Assembly (NCBI RefSeq): GCF_003477525.1
Contig: NZ_QUDO01000013.1
Coordinates: 25,389-89,388, forward strand
DNA length: 64,000 nucleotides
Source: Ruminococcus sp. AF41-9
GTDB taxonomy: Bacteria; Bacillota; Clostridia; Lachnospirales; Lachnospiraceae
Direction of reading: 5' to 3'
The notes below the pieces were generated by a model. It saw only the letters and a program-made list of their open reading frames with translations. It ran no database searches and was not told the origin of the DNA. A program made the position numbers and the translations under genes. Below are positions 43,365-53,129 of this stretch, piece by piece. Numbering within the stretch: the first letter of the stretch is position 1; every line of letters begins with the position of its first letter.

Positions 43365-44801
43365 TTATCGCCGCCTCATGCTTTCAGAATTGAATTGTGA
43401 ATAAACACCTCTTTCGGTATTTGTTATACTGTATTCTGCTTGATGTTGTTCTAAAATGGTTTTGACAATGTATAATCCCAAACCACTCCCACCAGTTTTC
43501 TTATTGCGAGAATGTTCTACTCTGTAAAATGCATCAAACAGTTTTGGAATTTCTAAATCAGGAATATGAATACCTGTGTTTTCCAACAAAAATTGAACCG
43601 TCCCATCTTCCGCAAAGGCAGTCAAATAGATTGAGCTACCCTCCGGTGAGTAGGAAATCGCATTGGAAATTAAGTTATTGATTACTTTTTGTATCAGTGC
43701 CTTATCCCCAATAACACTCAAATCGGGAGTAATATTTTCATTCCAATCTATATCTTTTTGGATAATTAAATCTTCAAACAGTGCGTATTTCTGTTTGAGA
43801 ATATCCGAAAATTGAATAGTTTCTTTTTTAAGCCCGACTTTTGACGATTTCATACGGGAAACCGTGAGGATTTCCTGTACCATATTTTCCATTGTATTGA
43901 TGATTTCCAGAGAGCGCACCAGATATTTATTACGATTTTGATAATCCCCAACGTTCAAAATCATACCCTCGGTCTGCCCCTTGATAACTGTAATAGGCGT
44001 TTTCAGTTCGTGAGAAACTGCGGAAAAAAAGTCTAATTGTGCCTGTTCCAATGCACGTTCACGCTCAATGTCTGCTTGTAGTTTCTCATTAGCACATTTC
44101 AAATCTGTCATAGAAGCAGACAGCTTTTGTGACATTTCATTTAAGCTATGAGCCAATGTTCCGAGTTCGTCTGTCCGATTTTCTTCACATCTCCAACTAA
44201 AATCCAATTCTGCCATTCTTTTTGATACACGATTGATACGCAGAACTGGCCTGGTTACATAATGAGAATATACGATAGAGGCCAGTACAGCAACTAACAG
44301 AATTACAAAAAGCAGAATAATAAAAATACCACCCAAAGTATCCTTTAACAAATTAACTTCTTGTGCACTACCTGCGACTGTTAATGTGTAGACATCATCC
44401 GAATCTGCAAATGTAAAGATATAACTGTGCGTGGCCCGATATGCCGCTGGATCGGCACATTCAATTGCTACACCACCTGTGACGAAAACGGGAAATGTCA
44501 TGCTGTTTTGTGACGGTAGTTCAATTTCACGATTTAAGGAATCAAATAATTGAATTAACACACCATTTTGATTTATTACAAATTCATCAAAAAGGTTTCC
44601 ACTTTCCATGGGGGTGAGATTTTCAACTTCTGTGAGAAGTGAATTGACTGCACTATCTAAACTTGCATCAAGTGTTGTGCTATAAGTTTTTGGGATAAGC
44701 CATGAGATAACCCCGTAAGTTATCATGCAACAAAGGCTGGTCAACAAAAAAGTCACAATGAATATCTTTATAAACAAACTGCTCTTATTTTTCTTTATCA
44801 A
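43365..44801 (-). CDS. Membrane sensor histidine kinase (leftward operon)
   Basis: About 478 residues. The TTG at 44801 (LIKKNKSSLFIKIFIV) is chosen because the longer open frame lies deep in the regulator gene; the exact start is uncertain. Transmembrane helices near residues 9-30 and about 155-180 enclose an external sensor domain. Then come HAMP (RINRVSKRMAELDFSW), the phospho-acceptor His in SAVSHELKTPITVIKG and the ATP-binding region with GGSGLGLYIVK. The short overlap with the regulator shows coupled translation. Confidence 0.88.
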   Translation of the reverse strand: MIKKNKSSLFIKIFIVTFLLTSLCCMITYGVISWLIPKTYSTTLDASLDSAVNSLLTEVENLTPMESGNLFDEFVINQNGVLIQLFDSLNREIELPSQNSMTFPVFVTGGVAIECADPAAYRATHSYIFTFADSDDVYTLTVAGSAQEVNLLKDTLGGIFIILLFVILLVAVLASIVYSHYVTRPVLRINRVSKRMAELDFSWRCEENRTDELGTLAHSLNEMSQKLSASMTDLKCANEKLQADIERERALEQAQLDFFSAVSHELKTPITVIKGQTEGMILNVGDYQNRNKYLVRSLEIINTMENMVQEILTVSRMKSSKVGLKKETIQFSDILKQKYALFEDLIIQKDIDWNENITPDLSVIGDKALIQKVINNLISNAISYSPEGSSIYLTAFAEDGTVQFLLENTGIHIPDLEIPKLFDAFYRVEHSRNKKTGGSGLGLYIVKTILEQHQAEYSITNTERGVYSQFNSESMRRR

Positions 44802-45456
44802 TTTTATATCCCACCCCTCTGATTGTCTGGATAAAGTCGATACCAAGTTTTTTTCTCAAATTCTTGATATGTGTATCAACAACACGTTCGTCCCCGTAGA
44901 AATCATATTTCCAAAGGCGATCCAACAGATTTTGCCGGGTAAGAACGCGCCCTTGATTCAAAAGTAATTCCCGTAAAATCTCAAATTCCCGCTGTGTCAA
45001 TTCGTGGGTTTCTCCATTTATTGAAGCAGAGTAGCTGTCTAAATCCAAAATCAAGTTTTTATAGGATATTGTTTGATGTTCTTGATTTGGTTTCATTGTA
45101 CTCCGCCGTAAAACCGCAGCTATTTTACGAATTAATATTGGCATGGAAAACGGCTTTGTAATATAATCGTCTACTTGCAAATCTAACCCTCTGATTTGTT
45201 CTTCTTCTCCGTTTAGAGCAGTCAGCATAATGATGGGAACCTGTGATTGTTTACGGATTAGCTCGCATACTGTAAACCCATCAATTTTAGGCAACATTAT
45301 ATCCAACAATATCAAGTCAAAACGAGCGGATGAAAACAGTGCAATAGCTTCCATGCCGTCACTTGCAATCGTAATTTCATATCCAACTTCTTGCAAAAAG
45401 TTTCTTAAAAGATCTTGAATATCTAAATCGTCCTCAACAATTAAAATGTGCTGCAT
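44785..45456 (-). CDS. OmpR-family response regulator (leftward operon)
   Basis: 223 residues, start MQHILIVEDDLDIQDLLRNF. Phospho-acceptor Asp in LILLDIMLPKIDG, switch Lys in DDYITKPFSMP, winged helix ending IRGVGYKIDKEK. It is the first gene of the operon with the sensor kinase and a secreted protein. A GGTGGTTT site precedes the start. Target genes are unknown; the operon itself and the secreted protein are the likely ones. Confidence 0.92.
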   Translation of the reverse strand: MQHILIVEDDLDIQDLLRNFLQEVGYEITIASDGMEAIALFSSARFDLILLDIMLPKIDGFTVCELIRKQSQVPIIMLTALNGEEEQIRGLDLQVDDYITKPFSMPILIRKIAAVLRRSTMKPNQEHQTISYKNLILDLDSYSASINGETHELTQREFEILRELLLNQGRVLTRQNLLDRLWKYDFYGDERVVDTHIKNLRKKLGIDFIQTIRGVGYKIDKEK

Positions 45457-45570
45457 AAAACCACCTCCACTGGTATAGTATCATAAAATTTTGTGATTCG
45501 TGTGTAGTTCCTACCTAAATTATAATTAAAGCCATCAAATCTTTCAAATTTCAAAGCGTGAAACAAAATA

Positions 45571-45945
45571 CTATTTCACATCAAATTTCATTACATTCTC
45601 ATAATCAGACCCGAAATGTACGATGATATCGGGTGATATGAAAGGATAAAGTTTTACTTGAATGGAATGAGGATATTGTTCCAAATAATTATGTAAAGTA
45701 GTTTTATCAAAAAATCCTGGACTACTACATCCATCTATATAAATTTCTGATATTCCAGATGTTCTAGTTGAATAGCTTTCATTATTATGAGTGTTCCATT
45801 TTGTGAATTATATGATAAAACGAATGTTTTGGATTATATCGGTTGATTCTATGATAGTAACATCTATCAAGGCCCATTCATTAGTAGTAAATTGATGTAT
45901 TTGTTCCCTTGAAAATGCTGATAGATACTGTGTTTTAGCGGATAA
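45571..45945 (-). pseudogene. Degraded gene of unknown function
   Basis: On the minus strand two frames join across a stop: YLSAFSREQIHQFTTNEWAL through NIRFII, then HNNESYSTRTSGISEIYIDG and ending VHFGSDYENVMKFDVK. Together they look like one protein of about 120 residues broken by a stop near 45,815. No start codon is preserved. The remaining parts of 45,457-46,182 show nothing else. Confidence 0.5.
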
Positions 45946-46182
45946 TCAGATTTTTATTGTATTTTTATATAAAAGCAAATGTAAAGAAGACGTGAGTTAC
46001 ATCATTAAAATGAAGTGACTTACGTCTTTTTTCATTATTTGAAAAAAATATTAAAAAAAGTGTAACCCATGCAAAGAAAATACGATATCTATTATGTAAA
46101 GGGTACCCCTTTCCTATGCTTGCTAAGAAACTTTCTCCCTTTATCCCTACTACATGGAAAATCTGATTTTGCCAAAGCAGGA

Positions 46183-46213
46183 CAAAAGAAAAACGCCGCA
46201 AACTGCGACGTTT
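46183..46213 (-). terminator. Terminator of the Xre-type regulator
   Basis: Read on the minus strand: AAACGTCGCA, loop GTT, TGCGGCGTTT, then TTCTTTTG. It lies 35 bases after the regulator stop. Confidence 0.75.
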
Positions 46214-46247
46214 CAAACTGCTTTTTCTATGAAGAAACGAGGGAACT

Positions 46248-46607
46248 TTATTCCCCCGTTATTTCGTTGTTGGCTTCCTCAATCCCTTTTGCGGTAGCTG
46301 ACAGGATTTTCAAATCCTTTTCGCTCATGCCGTTGAGCATGGTATCAAGCTGACGGCGGCGTGTGGACTTTTCCTGTTCCCGTTCCGGGAAAAAGAACTG
46401 GTCTACCGATACGTCAAGCAGGGTTACAAGCTCATACAAAATCTGCAAACTTGGGTGCTGCCCGCTGTTTTCAATGGACGCGATATATCGCGGCGCAATG
46501 TTCAGCTTATCCGCTAACTGGTTGCGGGAAATTCCCTTTGCTTTTCTTGCCGCTTTGATAGCCTGTCCGAAAGCCTTAAAATCAAACTTTTCTTTGCTCT
46601 GCTTCAT
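46248..46607 (-). CDS. Xre-family helix-turn-helix regulator of Tn1549-type elements
   Basis: About 119 residues from ATG 46607 (MKQSKEKFDFKAFGQAIKAA; a GGGTGA site 9 bases upstream). The HTH is residues about 12-65 (SRNQLADKLNIAPRYIASIE). The C-terminal part (MSEKDLKILSATAKGIEEAN) is shared by the regulators I know from Tn1549-like elements. It is divergent from the VanR-like operon, with promoter and operator between them, and probably controls element functions. Confidence 0.85.
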   Translation of the reverse strand: MKQSKEKFDFKAFGQAIKAARKAKGISRNQLADKLNIAPRYIASIENSGQHPSLQILYELVTLLDVSVDQFFFPEREQEKSTRRRQLDTMLNGMSEKDLKILSATAKGIEEANNEITGE

Positions 46608-46702
46608 AATCATTTCACCCAACTACATTGTATATTTCATCTCTCTTTCAAGATATGATTACACACATCATAGTATGGATAGAAATAGAGCATATCATGT
46701 AC

Positions 46703-46731
46703 TTGCTATTATTCGGTTATCCGAGTATAAT
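46703..46731 (+). promoter_or_regulatory. Promoter with dyad operator in the spacer
   Basis: TTGCTA (46703-46708), 17-base spacer, TATAAT (46726-46731). The spacer contains the dyad CGGTTATCCG. It drives the small HTH protein and the VanR/VanS-like pair. A repressor bound to the dyad would block RNA polymerase. Confidence 0.7.
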
Positions 46732-46767
46732 TATATTGATAATGTTTGAAGAAAGGACGGTTACGAT

Positions 46768-46950
46768 ATGGAATATATGTCTTGTCCCGAAGCAGCGGAA
46801 AAATGGGGTATTTCTGAACGGCGTGTGCAGATACTTTGTAAAGAAAATCGAATACCTGGTGTTTCAAAAATCGGTTATATGTGGTTGATACCCAAGAGCG
46901 CAGTAAAACCATTTGATAAAAGGATAAAAAGGAGTGTAGACAATGAATGA
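46768..46950 (+). CDS. Small helix-turn-helix protein (excisionase-family type)
   Basis: A 60-residue protein with MSCPEAAEKWGISERRVQIL and the recognition-wing part GVSKIGYMWLIPKSA, the pattern of the MerR-like/excisionase HTH. It overlaps the VanR-like gene by 8 bases. In some elements such proteins are regulators; in others they help excision. No integrase is adjacent, so a regulatory role with the two-component pair is more likely. Confidence 0.8.
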   Translation: MEYMSCPEAAEKWGISERRVQILCKENRIPGVSKIGYMWLIPKSAVKPFDKRIKRSVDNE

Positions 46951-47641
46951 AAAAATTTTAGTTGTAGATGATGAAAAAGAGATAGCAGATTTACTTGAAG
47001 TTTATCTTAAAAACGATAATTATATAGTACACAAATATTACAATGGAATTGAAGCATTGGAATGTATTCAGAAAACGGAAATTGATTTGGCGATATTGGA
47101 CGTTATGCTTCCTGATATAGACGGATTCCGTATTTGCCAAAAAATTAGAGAAAATTATTATTTCCCTGTTATTATGCTTACAGCTAAAATTGATGATGGC
47201 GATAAAATAATGGGGCTAACAATAGGTGCCGATGATTATATAACAAAACCTTTTAATCCCCTTGAAGTCATTGCAAGAGTGAAAACACAGTTAAGACGCT
47301 ATCAGAAGTACAACAATCCAACAAAAAAGCAGTTTTTTCCAAAAAGTGAATATGACATTAGAGGATTGATTATCAATAAGGACACGCATAAATGCTTTTT
47401 GTTCGGAAAAGAAATATCTTTAACTCCTATCGAGTTTTCAATCCTTTGGTATTTATGTGAACATCAAGGCAAAGTTGTTTCAACTGAGGAACTATTTGAA
47501 AATATCTGGAAAGAAAAATATTTAGATAATAACAACACCGTAATGGCACATATAGGGCGGCTTAGAGAAAAATTAAATGAACCCGCCAAAAATCCAAAAT
47601 TTATCAAAACAGTTTGGGGGGTAGGTTATGAAATTGAATAA
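46943..47641 (+). CDS. VanR-like response regulator
   Basis: 232 residues, MNEKILVVDDEKEIADLLEV. Phospho-acceptor Asp in LAILDVMLPDIDGF, switch Lys in DDYITKPFNPLEVIARV, winged helix ending TVWGVGYEIE. The sequence style is that of VanR regulators. It overlaps the VanS-like gene by 14 bases. Its likely target is the operon starting at 48,869, because tandem VanR-type half-sites stand at 48,711-48,745. Confidence 0.9.
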   Translation: MNEKILVVDDEKEIADLLEVYLKNDNYIVHKYYNGIEALECIQKTEIDLAILDVMLPDIDGFRICQKIRENYYFPVIMLTAKIDDGDKIMGLTIGADDYITKPFNPLEVIARVKTQLRRYQKYNNPTKKQFFPKSEYDIRGLIINKDTHKCFLFGKEISLTPIEFSILWYLCEHQGKVVSTEELFENIWKEKYLDNNNTVMAHIGRLREKLNEPAKNPKFIKTVWGVGYEIE

Positions 47642-48716
47642 AAATGAACAAAATTATCTGCTTACAATCCTGTTTAAAAGTTATATCTTACAGAGTGTAA
47701 TTTGTTCGGGAATTATCTTAGTGTGTACGGTTTCGTTAGATATGGGACTTACTTGGGTACTGGATAGATATGTGGAACATTACTACCTGATATATAGGGG
47801 ACTTTATGTTTATATGGTAGGGCTTATATTATGGGTAGTTTGCATTTTGTATTTGACTTATAAACTTTTGAAAAAGGTTGTTAATTATGTCTACGAGTTA
47901 CAAGCTGCAACAGGAAAACTATTTGATAAATCAGTAGATTATATTGAACTCTCACCGGAACTAAGCGAAATTGCTATCAACATAAATCGCTTAAAGCAAG
48001 AAGCAGAAAACAATGCGCGACTTGCACAGGAAAATGAACAGCGCAAGAATGATTTGATTATGTACCTTGCACATGATTTGAAAACGCCGCTTTCTTCCGT
48101 CATTGGCTATCTAACACTACTGCATGATGATGAACAACAAATATCACAGGAGTTAAGAGAAAAGTATCTTTCTATTTCTCTTGATAAAGCAGAACGTCTT
48201 GAAGATTTGATAAACGAGTTTTTTGAAATCACACGATTTAACTTATCTAACATAACATTACAATACAGCAACATAAATTTGACCCGTTTATTAGAACAAC
48301 TTATCTATGAATTTAAGCCCATATTAAAGGAAAAAAATTTGAAATGTACTCTCAATAGTACAAGCGACATTATGCTACATTGCGACGCAAACAAAATACA
48401 ACGTGTGTTCGATAATCTCTTGCGTAATGCGGTAATTTACAGTTATACAGATACAGAAGTTGCAATAACCACAGAACTTCAAGAGAACACTATTGTAATT
48501 ACTTTTGAAAATTTTGGGAATCCTATCGCAGAAGAAAAACTAAAACTAATATTTGAGCAGTTTTACCGAGTTGACACATCAAGAAATACTACAAGTGGTG
48601 GTGCCGGATTGGGACTTGCGATTGCGAAACATATTGTAGAACTACATAAGGGGACTATTGTTGCTCATAGTAAAGACGAGTGTATAAAATTTATAGTTAC
48701 ACTTCCACTTTCGTAG
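47628..48716 (+). CDS. VanS-like sensor histidine kinase
   Basis: 362 residues. Two transmembrane helices (about 15-38 and 65-88) with a short external loop. The phospho-acceptor His lies in MYLAHDLKTPLSSVIGYL, the characteristic VanS box, followed by ATP-binding motifs NLLRNAVIYSY and GGAGLGLAIAKHIVE. It would sense cell-wall damage or glycopeptide-type stress; the trigger is not certain. No van ligase genes are present. Confidence 0.9.
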   Translation: MKLNKNEQNYLLTILFKSYILQSVICSGIILVCTVSLDMGLTWVLDRYVEHYYLIYRGLYVYMVGLILWVVCILYLTYKLLKKVVNYVYELQAATGKLFDKSVDYIELSPELSEIAININRLKQEAENNARLAQENEQRKNDLIMYLAHDLKTPLSSVIGYLTLLHDDEQQISQELREKYLSISLDKAERLEDLINEFFEITRFNLSNITLQYSNINLTRLLEQLIYEFKPILKEKNLKCTLNSTSDIMLHCDANKIQRVFDNLLRNAVIYSYTDTEVAITTELQENTIVITFENFGNPIAEEKLKLIFEQFYRVDTSRNTTSGGAGLGLAIAKHIVELHKGTIVAHSKDECIKFIVTLPLS

Positions 48717-48745
48717 GAAAATCGTAAGAAATTCCGTAGCAAAAA
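48711..48745 (+). promoter_or_regulatory. Three tandem VanR-type half-sites
   Basis: TCGTAGGAAAAT (48711-48722), TCGTAAGAAATT (48722-48733) and CCGTAGCAAAAA (48734-48745) repeat at 11-12 base steps, one helical turn. The first two fit the VanR half-site TCGTANGAAANT as I recall it. The first overlaps the vanS-like stop codon. Confidence 0.75.
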
Positions 48746-48777
48746 AGAGGATTTTCTTGCGAACAATCATCAAAATT

Positions 48778-48827
48778 AAGGCTTTTATTTTGATATAATT
48801 ATTGTATCAAGGTGAAAGCCTTTTATC
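48778..48827 (+). terminator. Terminator-like dyad overlapping the next promoter
   Basis: AAGGCTTT (from 48778) pairs with AAAGCCTT (near 48815), with inner TTGATA/TATCAA. A T run follows. TATAAT (48794-48799) inside the loop may be the -10 of the VanR-dependent promoter; no good -35 exists, as expected for an activated promoter. Confidence 0.55.
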
Positions 48828-48868
48828 TTTAAACGAAATATAATATACAATAACAAGGAGGTATGTTG

Positions 48869-49699
48869 GTGAAATACCAAAATCGAATTATGGCGTTACC
48901 TATGCTATGTATGATAATAATTGTGTTATCTGCCTGTTGTTTTGACGAGCAGAAAAATGAAACCAGTAACGTAAATCCAAAAGTACAATCCGTTGAAACG
49001 GTATCCGTTACTCGCGGTAATCTTACTCCAACGGTATCTGCTCACACAACTATTATTCCGGCTTTGGATTTTGTTTTATGTTCTTCTGTTGAGGGTACTT
49101 TTGAAGCCTGTTCCTCAGCCGGCAACAAAATTACTGAGGGTGGTGTGATTGGGAAAGTATCTGAAGAAGAAATAAAATCCCCAGTTGACGCAACGATTCT
49201 TTCTATTATCTCATCTAATGAGAGTGTTCCCAAAAATTATCCCTTAGCAACAGCTAAGTACACAGGTTTTGCTCTCAATATTGAAGCTGAAAATTTTTTG
49301 AAAATATTGCCGGAAAATGCAGCATTAAAAGCAAAGTTTCAAGTAGTTGATGGTGTGGGACCTACGGAAGCGATTGCAGTTGTAGTACCAGTATCAGAAA
49401 ATGCAGAAAGCACATTGCAATGTTTAATTGGAAAAGATATTGATGTAAAACCCGGACAAAGTGCTACCGTTGTCATAACAGCCGAAACTAGAAAAGATGT
49501 GCTTTTGTTACCACTTTCAGTCATTGCGGGCAGACAAGGTAAGGGAATGGTAACCGTAATAAATGACGGAAAACAAATTCAAACAGAAGTTATGCTGGGT
49601 GCAACTGATGGTGCATATATAGAAATATTGTCGGGTGTAAATGAGGGCGATACAATTTCTTCTATTCCCCCAAACCTTGACCCAAGGAGTAAGGAGTAA
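48869..49699 (+). CDS. Lipoprotein membrane-fusion (HlyD/MacA-like) subunit
   Basis: About 276 residues. GTG 48869 is 7 bases after AAGGAGG; ATG 48863 is too close. A lipobox (VLSACC) follows a hydrophobic stretch near residue 20. The rest has the barrel and lipoyl-like parts of adaptor proteins ([16 protein letters not shown] start, [32 protein letters not shown]). The coiled coil is very short. It works with the MacB-like ATPase and permease next to it. Confidence 0.8.
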   Translation: MKYQNRIMALPMLCMIIIVLSACCFDEQKNETSNVNPKVQSVETVSVTRGNLTPTVSAHTTIIPALDFVLCSSVEGTFEACSSAGNKITEGGVIGKVSEEEIKSPVDATILSIISSNESVPKNYPLATAKYTGFALNIEAENFLKILPENAALKAKFQVVDGVGPTEAIAVVVPVSENAESTLQCLIGKDIDVKPGQSATVVITAETRKDVLLLPLSVIAGRQGKGMVTVINDGKQIQTEVMLGATDGAYIEILSGVNEGDTISSIPPNLDPRSKE

Positions 49700-49707
49700 T
49701 TTGTAAC

Positions 49708-50421
49708 ATGGAAAAAACGAATGGAGGAAATTTAATTCAAATAAAAAACTTGGTAGCGACTGTTAATTTGAATAATGGTGATACCTTAGTAACTGTAAAC
49801 AAAGCAAATATGGAACTAAAGCGAGGAAACAGCTATGCTATTGTAGGCAAATCGGGTTCAGGAAAAACAAGCCTTATATCAATTATAGGTTTACTCAACC
49901 ACTCATATCAAGGCGAATTTCTTTATAATGGTATGTCTGTTTCCACTTTAACAGATAGCCAGCTATCTATGCTTCGAGCAAGTAATATCGGTTTTGTTTT
50001 TCAAAACTATTCTTTAATTAAACATTTAAGAGTTTGGGAAAATATTGAGCTTCCTTTACTTTATTCCAAAAAGAAAATGAATACAAGACAGCGGAAAGAA
50101 GCAATACGAAATCTTTTGCAAAGTGTTGGATTAGAAGGAAAAGAAAATGATTATCCATCTAATTTATCAGGAGGCGAACAACAAAGAGTGGCGATTGCCC
50201 GCGCACTTGCAGTATCGCCGGAAGCCATTTTATGTGATGAACCTACTGGTGCTTTAGATAAAAAAACCGGAAAACAAATTATGGACCTTTTACATCAAGT
50301 TGTGCTTAAAAATGGCATTATGCTTTTAATAGTAACTCATGACCTCGATATTGCAAAGACTTGTAATACAATTTTTGAAATGGACGGAGGGAGGCTTCAA
50401 TGTGTTAAATATGATTCTTAA
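49708..50421 (+). CDS. MacB/LolD-type ABC transporter ATP-binding protein
   Basis: 237 residues. Walker [10 protein letters not shown], signature [16 protein letters not shown], Walker [12 protein letters not shown], switch His in IVTHDLDIA. This is the group of ATPases serving FtsX/MacB-type permeases in envelope stress and antimicrobial peptide defence. It starts 8 bases after the adaptor stop and overlaps the permease gene. Confidence 0.92.
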   Translation: MEKTNGGNLIQIKNLVATVNLNNGDTLVTVNKANMELKRGNSYAIVGKSGSGKTSLISIIGLLNHSYQGEFLYNGMSVSTLTDSQLSMLRASNIGFVFQNYSLIKHLRVWENIELPLLYSKKKMNTRQRKEAIRNLLQSVGLEGKENDYPSNLSGGEQQRVAIARALAVSPEAILCDEPTGALDKKTGKQIMDLLHQVVLKNGIMLLIVTHDLDIAKTCNTIFEMDGGRLQCVKYDS

Positions 50422-51598
50422 AGACCTTCGTATTTCTCCTCTAAGAAATATCTTAACAGGTATATCGATGTTTGTAGGAATTATTGCAATGATTAGTTCT
50501 GTCTTGGTGGGAACGCTTGGTAAAGAATATTTGATTTCTGTCAATGCACAGATGTATGGATGGAGTCCTACATATTCTTTTTCAATTACAGGATCAGATT
50601 TTCAAGATACCATTAAAATGGAGAATTTTTTTCGAGAAATTTACAATACTGATCATTTTGTGGCTGTTACCTTTTCCATGCTGGAAGAGATAACAGTTGC
50701 TCCAGTAGCGTCTGTCTCTTCTCTACAAGACATAAGTGACACTGTTTACAAAAAGACTGTACCCGTAGATGTTGTTTTTACTACAAGCACATATAACAAA
50801 ATCTATAATTTGCCTATGTCATCAGGGGATTGGTTTGATTCTTCGGAAATAAATAAAACTCTGTGCATGGTAGTAAATAAAGCAGCACAGAATTATTTTG
50901 ATACTTCATATGCTGTTGGAAATGTAGAAAGTAGTCTTTCATTAACACCATTTAATGTGGTAGGTACTGTGAATGACGGGACAGATATACCAACTGTATA
51001 TCTTGACGCCCATTCAATAGAACTACTTGTTCCGAATATGTGGAAAGTAAAAAATGCAACTGTTCATTGGCATTCAGAAGCGGGAATTACCATGAGACAG
51101 ATGTATTCGTCATTACATGACATTTTAGAAGATACAATAGGAGGAAATTTGGATATCATAGGGAAAAGTGATATTGGAGATACTTATAATTCCGTACTTT
51201 CTGTACTTCAATTAGGACTTTTGGTAACATCATTTTTATTGTTATTTGTTTCTGTATTAGGACAAATTAACATAGGGTTATCATCCTTGGAACAACGTAC
51301 TCACGAATTACTAATTAGACGGGCGATTGGCGCTTCTCGTGCGAATATTGTTACTTTAGTGTTAGGCGCACAATTAACTATATCAGTGTTTGTTTGTATT
51401 GTTTCAATCCTGATATCCTTTTTCTTGGTTCAAGGCATGGGGTTATTTCTGCCTGTGGATTCTCCCGTAGCGGCACTGGAATATCCTATTCTTTCGGCAG
51501 TGGTAGCTGTTATAACATCCGTTGTTGTAGCGTTGCTTGGAGGACTATTGCCAGCGTTAAAAGCTGCAAAGCTTGAACCTGCATTGGCGCTTAGATAA
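50402..51598 (+). CDS. MacB/FtsX-type ABC transporter permease
   Basis: 398 residues from GTG 50402, with GGAGGGAGG 8 bases upstream (ATG 50411 is an alternative). One N-terminal transmembrane helix (about 20-42), an extracellular domain of about 220 residues, then three helices (near 275-295, 325-350, 365-390), the last ending [20 protein letters not shown]. This is the standard MacB/FtsX layout. It forms a mechanotransmission-type or efflux machine with the ATPase and adaptor. Confidence 0.9.
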   Translation: MLNMILKDLRISPLRNILTGISMFVGIIAMISSVLVGTLGKEYLISVNAQMYGWSPTYSFSITGSDFQDTIKMENFFREIYNTDHFVAVTFSMLEEITVAPVASVSSLQDISDTVYKKTVPVDVVFTTSTYNKIYNLPMSSGDWFDSSEINKTLCMVVNKAAQNYFDTSYAVGNVESSLSLTPFNVVGTVNDGTDIPTVYLDAHSIELLVPNMWKVKNATVHWHSEAGITMRQMYSSLHDILEDTIGGNLDIIGKSDIGDTYNSVLSVLQLGLLVTSFLLLFVSVLGQINIGLSSLEQRTHELLIRRAIGASRANIVTLVLGAQLTISVFVCIVSILISFFLVQGMGLFLPVDSPVAALEYPILSAVVAVITSVVVALLGGLLPALKAAKLEPALALR

Positions 51599-51627
51599 AA
51601 TAAATTTTATAAAATTGGAGGAAAAAC

Positions 51628-52119
51628 ATGAAAATATTATCTATGAAAACAACGATTTTTTTAGGAGCAATGCTTTCTTTATTGGTATGTCTGATGTTTA
51701 CAGGTTGTTCAAATTCTGAAACAAATTCTACTTCAAGAGGACTCACGGATTTTGCACACATTGAAGAAGAATATCTTGCAACCATTGACAGTTTGAATTG
51801 GCCTGATGGCATTACACTTCCTGATAAACTGGAAGATGAAGATACAGGAGCTTCCTTTCAGGTTGGTTATGGAGAAACGAGAGCTTCTTATTTGTGGGAA
51901 TATTCATGGATGAAAGAATGGCTTGATACTTATAATACAGATCCAGAGCGAGCCGAAAAAGCATTAGAAGAATTGGAAAAAGCCTTCGACATGCCATATA
52001 TGGGAATAGACCGGTGTGATGACGCAACTCGTAATTATTTGCGCGAAAATATAGATAAAGCAAAATTAGGTGACCCCTCTGGATTTACAGAAAGTATAAG
52101 AGCAAATTATGCCAATTAG
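51628..52119 (+). CDS. Small lipoprotein of the VanR-controlled operon
   Basis: 163 residues with a lipoprotein signal (FLGAMLSLLVCLMFTGC). The mature part is acidic (HIEEEYLATIDSLNWPDGIT, RAEKALEELEKAFDMPYMGI). GGAGGAAAA precedes the ATG. No enzyme motif is visible. It is presumably tethered to the outer face of the membrane and may bind a substrate or stress signal for the transporter. Confidence 0.75.
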   Translation: MKILSMKTTIFLGAMLSLLVCLMFTGCSNSETNSTSRGLTDFAHIEEEYLATIDSLNWPDGITLPDKLEDEDTGASFQVGYGETRASYLWEYSWMKEWLDTYNTDPERAEKALEELEKAFDMPYMGIDRCDDATRNYLRENIDKAKLGDPSGFTESIRANYAN

Positions 52120-52163
52120 ATTTACCTATTAAATCTGACTGATTACTGTCGGAGGTGCAATTT

Positions 52164-53123
52164 ATGAAAAGAAAATACAAGAGAAGGACGTCTCGTTTCG
52201 GAATATTTTTTGTTTTCCTTACTGCTGTAACGATAGCAGGTGTATTTTTCATACCGTGGGCAATGAAACCTGACAATTTTCGCAATGAGAAGAATAAAAT
52301 CAACTCTTGGCTGAGTGGAATTTTCTTTCAAGATTTTTATAATGCAAAATCCCTCATATTAGTTGACCTTTCTAATGACAATATATTTATTTCAAAGCGA
52401 GAAAACGAGCAACAGCTTCCTGCCAGCTTAGCCAAATTATTTGTCATTGAATACGCAGCAACACTTGCGGATTTAGATAGTATTGTTCCTGCAAATTATG
52501 AAGCAATCCAATTAACTAAACCTGGTTCATCTGTTGCGAATATAGACGCGAAAAAATATTTTCTCCACAATTTGTTTGCTGCCATGTTGGTTCCATCTGG
52601 AAATGACGCTGCTTATGTAGTCGCGGATTATTGTGGTTCTATTCTTTCACCACAAGCTAAGAATAGTCAAGAACGTATTAATGTTTTTATGGAACATCTA
52701 AATAATTACTTACAAAATCAAGGGTATGAAAACACAATTTTATATGACCCAAGCGGATATGATGTCAATGCTCTCACTACCGTTTCAGACCTAAAATCAG
52801 TATCTACTCACCTTTTAGAGAAGCAATGGTTTAGAGATATTGTTTCAAAGAGTAATTATACAGCTACTTTACCTGACGGAAGTACGCAGACATGGAGGAA
52901 TACTAATACTTTTCTTGACCAAACATCAGAATATTACAATGAAAATGTTAAAGGTATCAAGACAGGTTCCTTATCTAATGACTATAATTTAGTTGTTCTT
53001 TATCAACAACATGGAAAGGAATTTTTAATATGTAGTTTAGGCTCTCAATCGGATTCTTCAAGATATGATGATGTGAATTATATTCTTAAAACAATAGATG
53101 AATCTGACTATTTAACTAAATGA
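52164..53123 (+). CDS. D-alanyl-D-alanine carboxypeptidase (S11 family, VanY/DacF-like role)
   Basis: 319 residues from ATG 52164 with GGAGG 8 bases upstream. A basic N-terminus and one membrane anchor (about 12-30). The active-site set of penicillin-binding S11 enzymes is complete: S88-L-A-K91, SGN near 145, and KTG near 266. It trims the terminal D-Ala from peptidoglycan stems outside the cell. Under a VanR-like regulator it could lower targets for glycopeptide-like agents, as VanY-type enzymes do. No ligase is present. Confidence 0.88.
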   Translation: MKRKYKRRTSRFGIFFVFLTAVTIAGVFFIPWAMKPDNFRNEKNKINSWLSGIFFQDFYNAKSLILVDLSNDNIFISKRENEQQLPASLAKLFVIEYAATLADLDSIVPANYEAIQLTKPGSSVANIDAKKYFLHNLFAAMLVPSGNDAAYVVADYCGSILSPQAKNSQERINVFMEHLNNYLQNQGYENTILYDPSGYDVNALTTVSDLKSVSTHLLEKQWFRDIVSKSNYTATLPDGSTQTWRNTNTFLDQTSEYYNENVKGIKTGSLSNDYNLVVLYQQHGKEFLICSLGSQSDSSRYDDVNYILKTIDESDYLTK

Positions 53124-53129
53124 TTTCAT

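Noticed and set aside
46768-46950. vanU-type activator as in vanG clusters
   Set aside because: It is a small HTH gene before vanR, but the motif is MerR/excisionase-like rather than the Xre-like form I expect for VanU.
48717-53123. Glycopeptide resistance operon with D-Ala-D-Lac or D-Ala-D-Ser ligase
   Set aside because: No ligase, dehydrogenase, VanX/XY or racemase gene is present; only the regulators and a carboxypeptidase are van-like.
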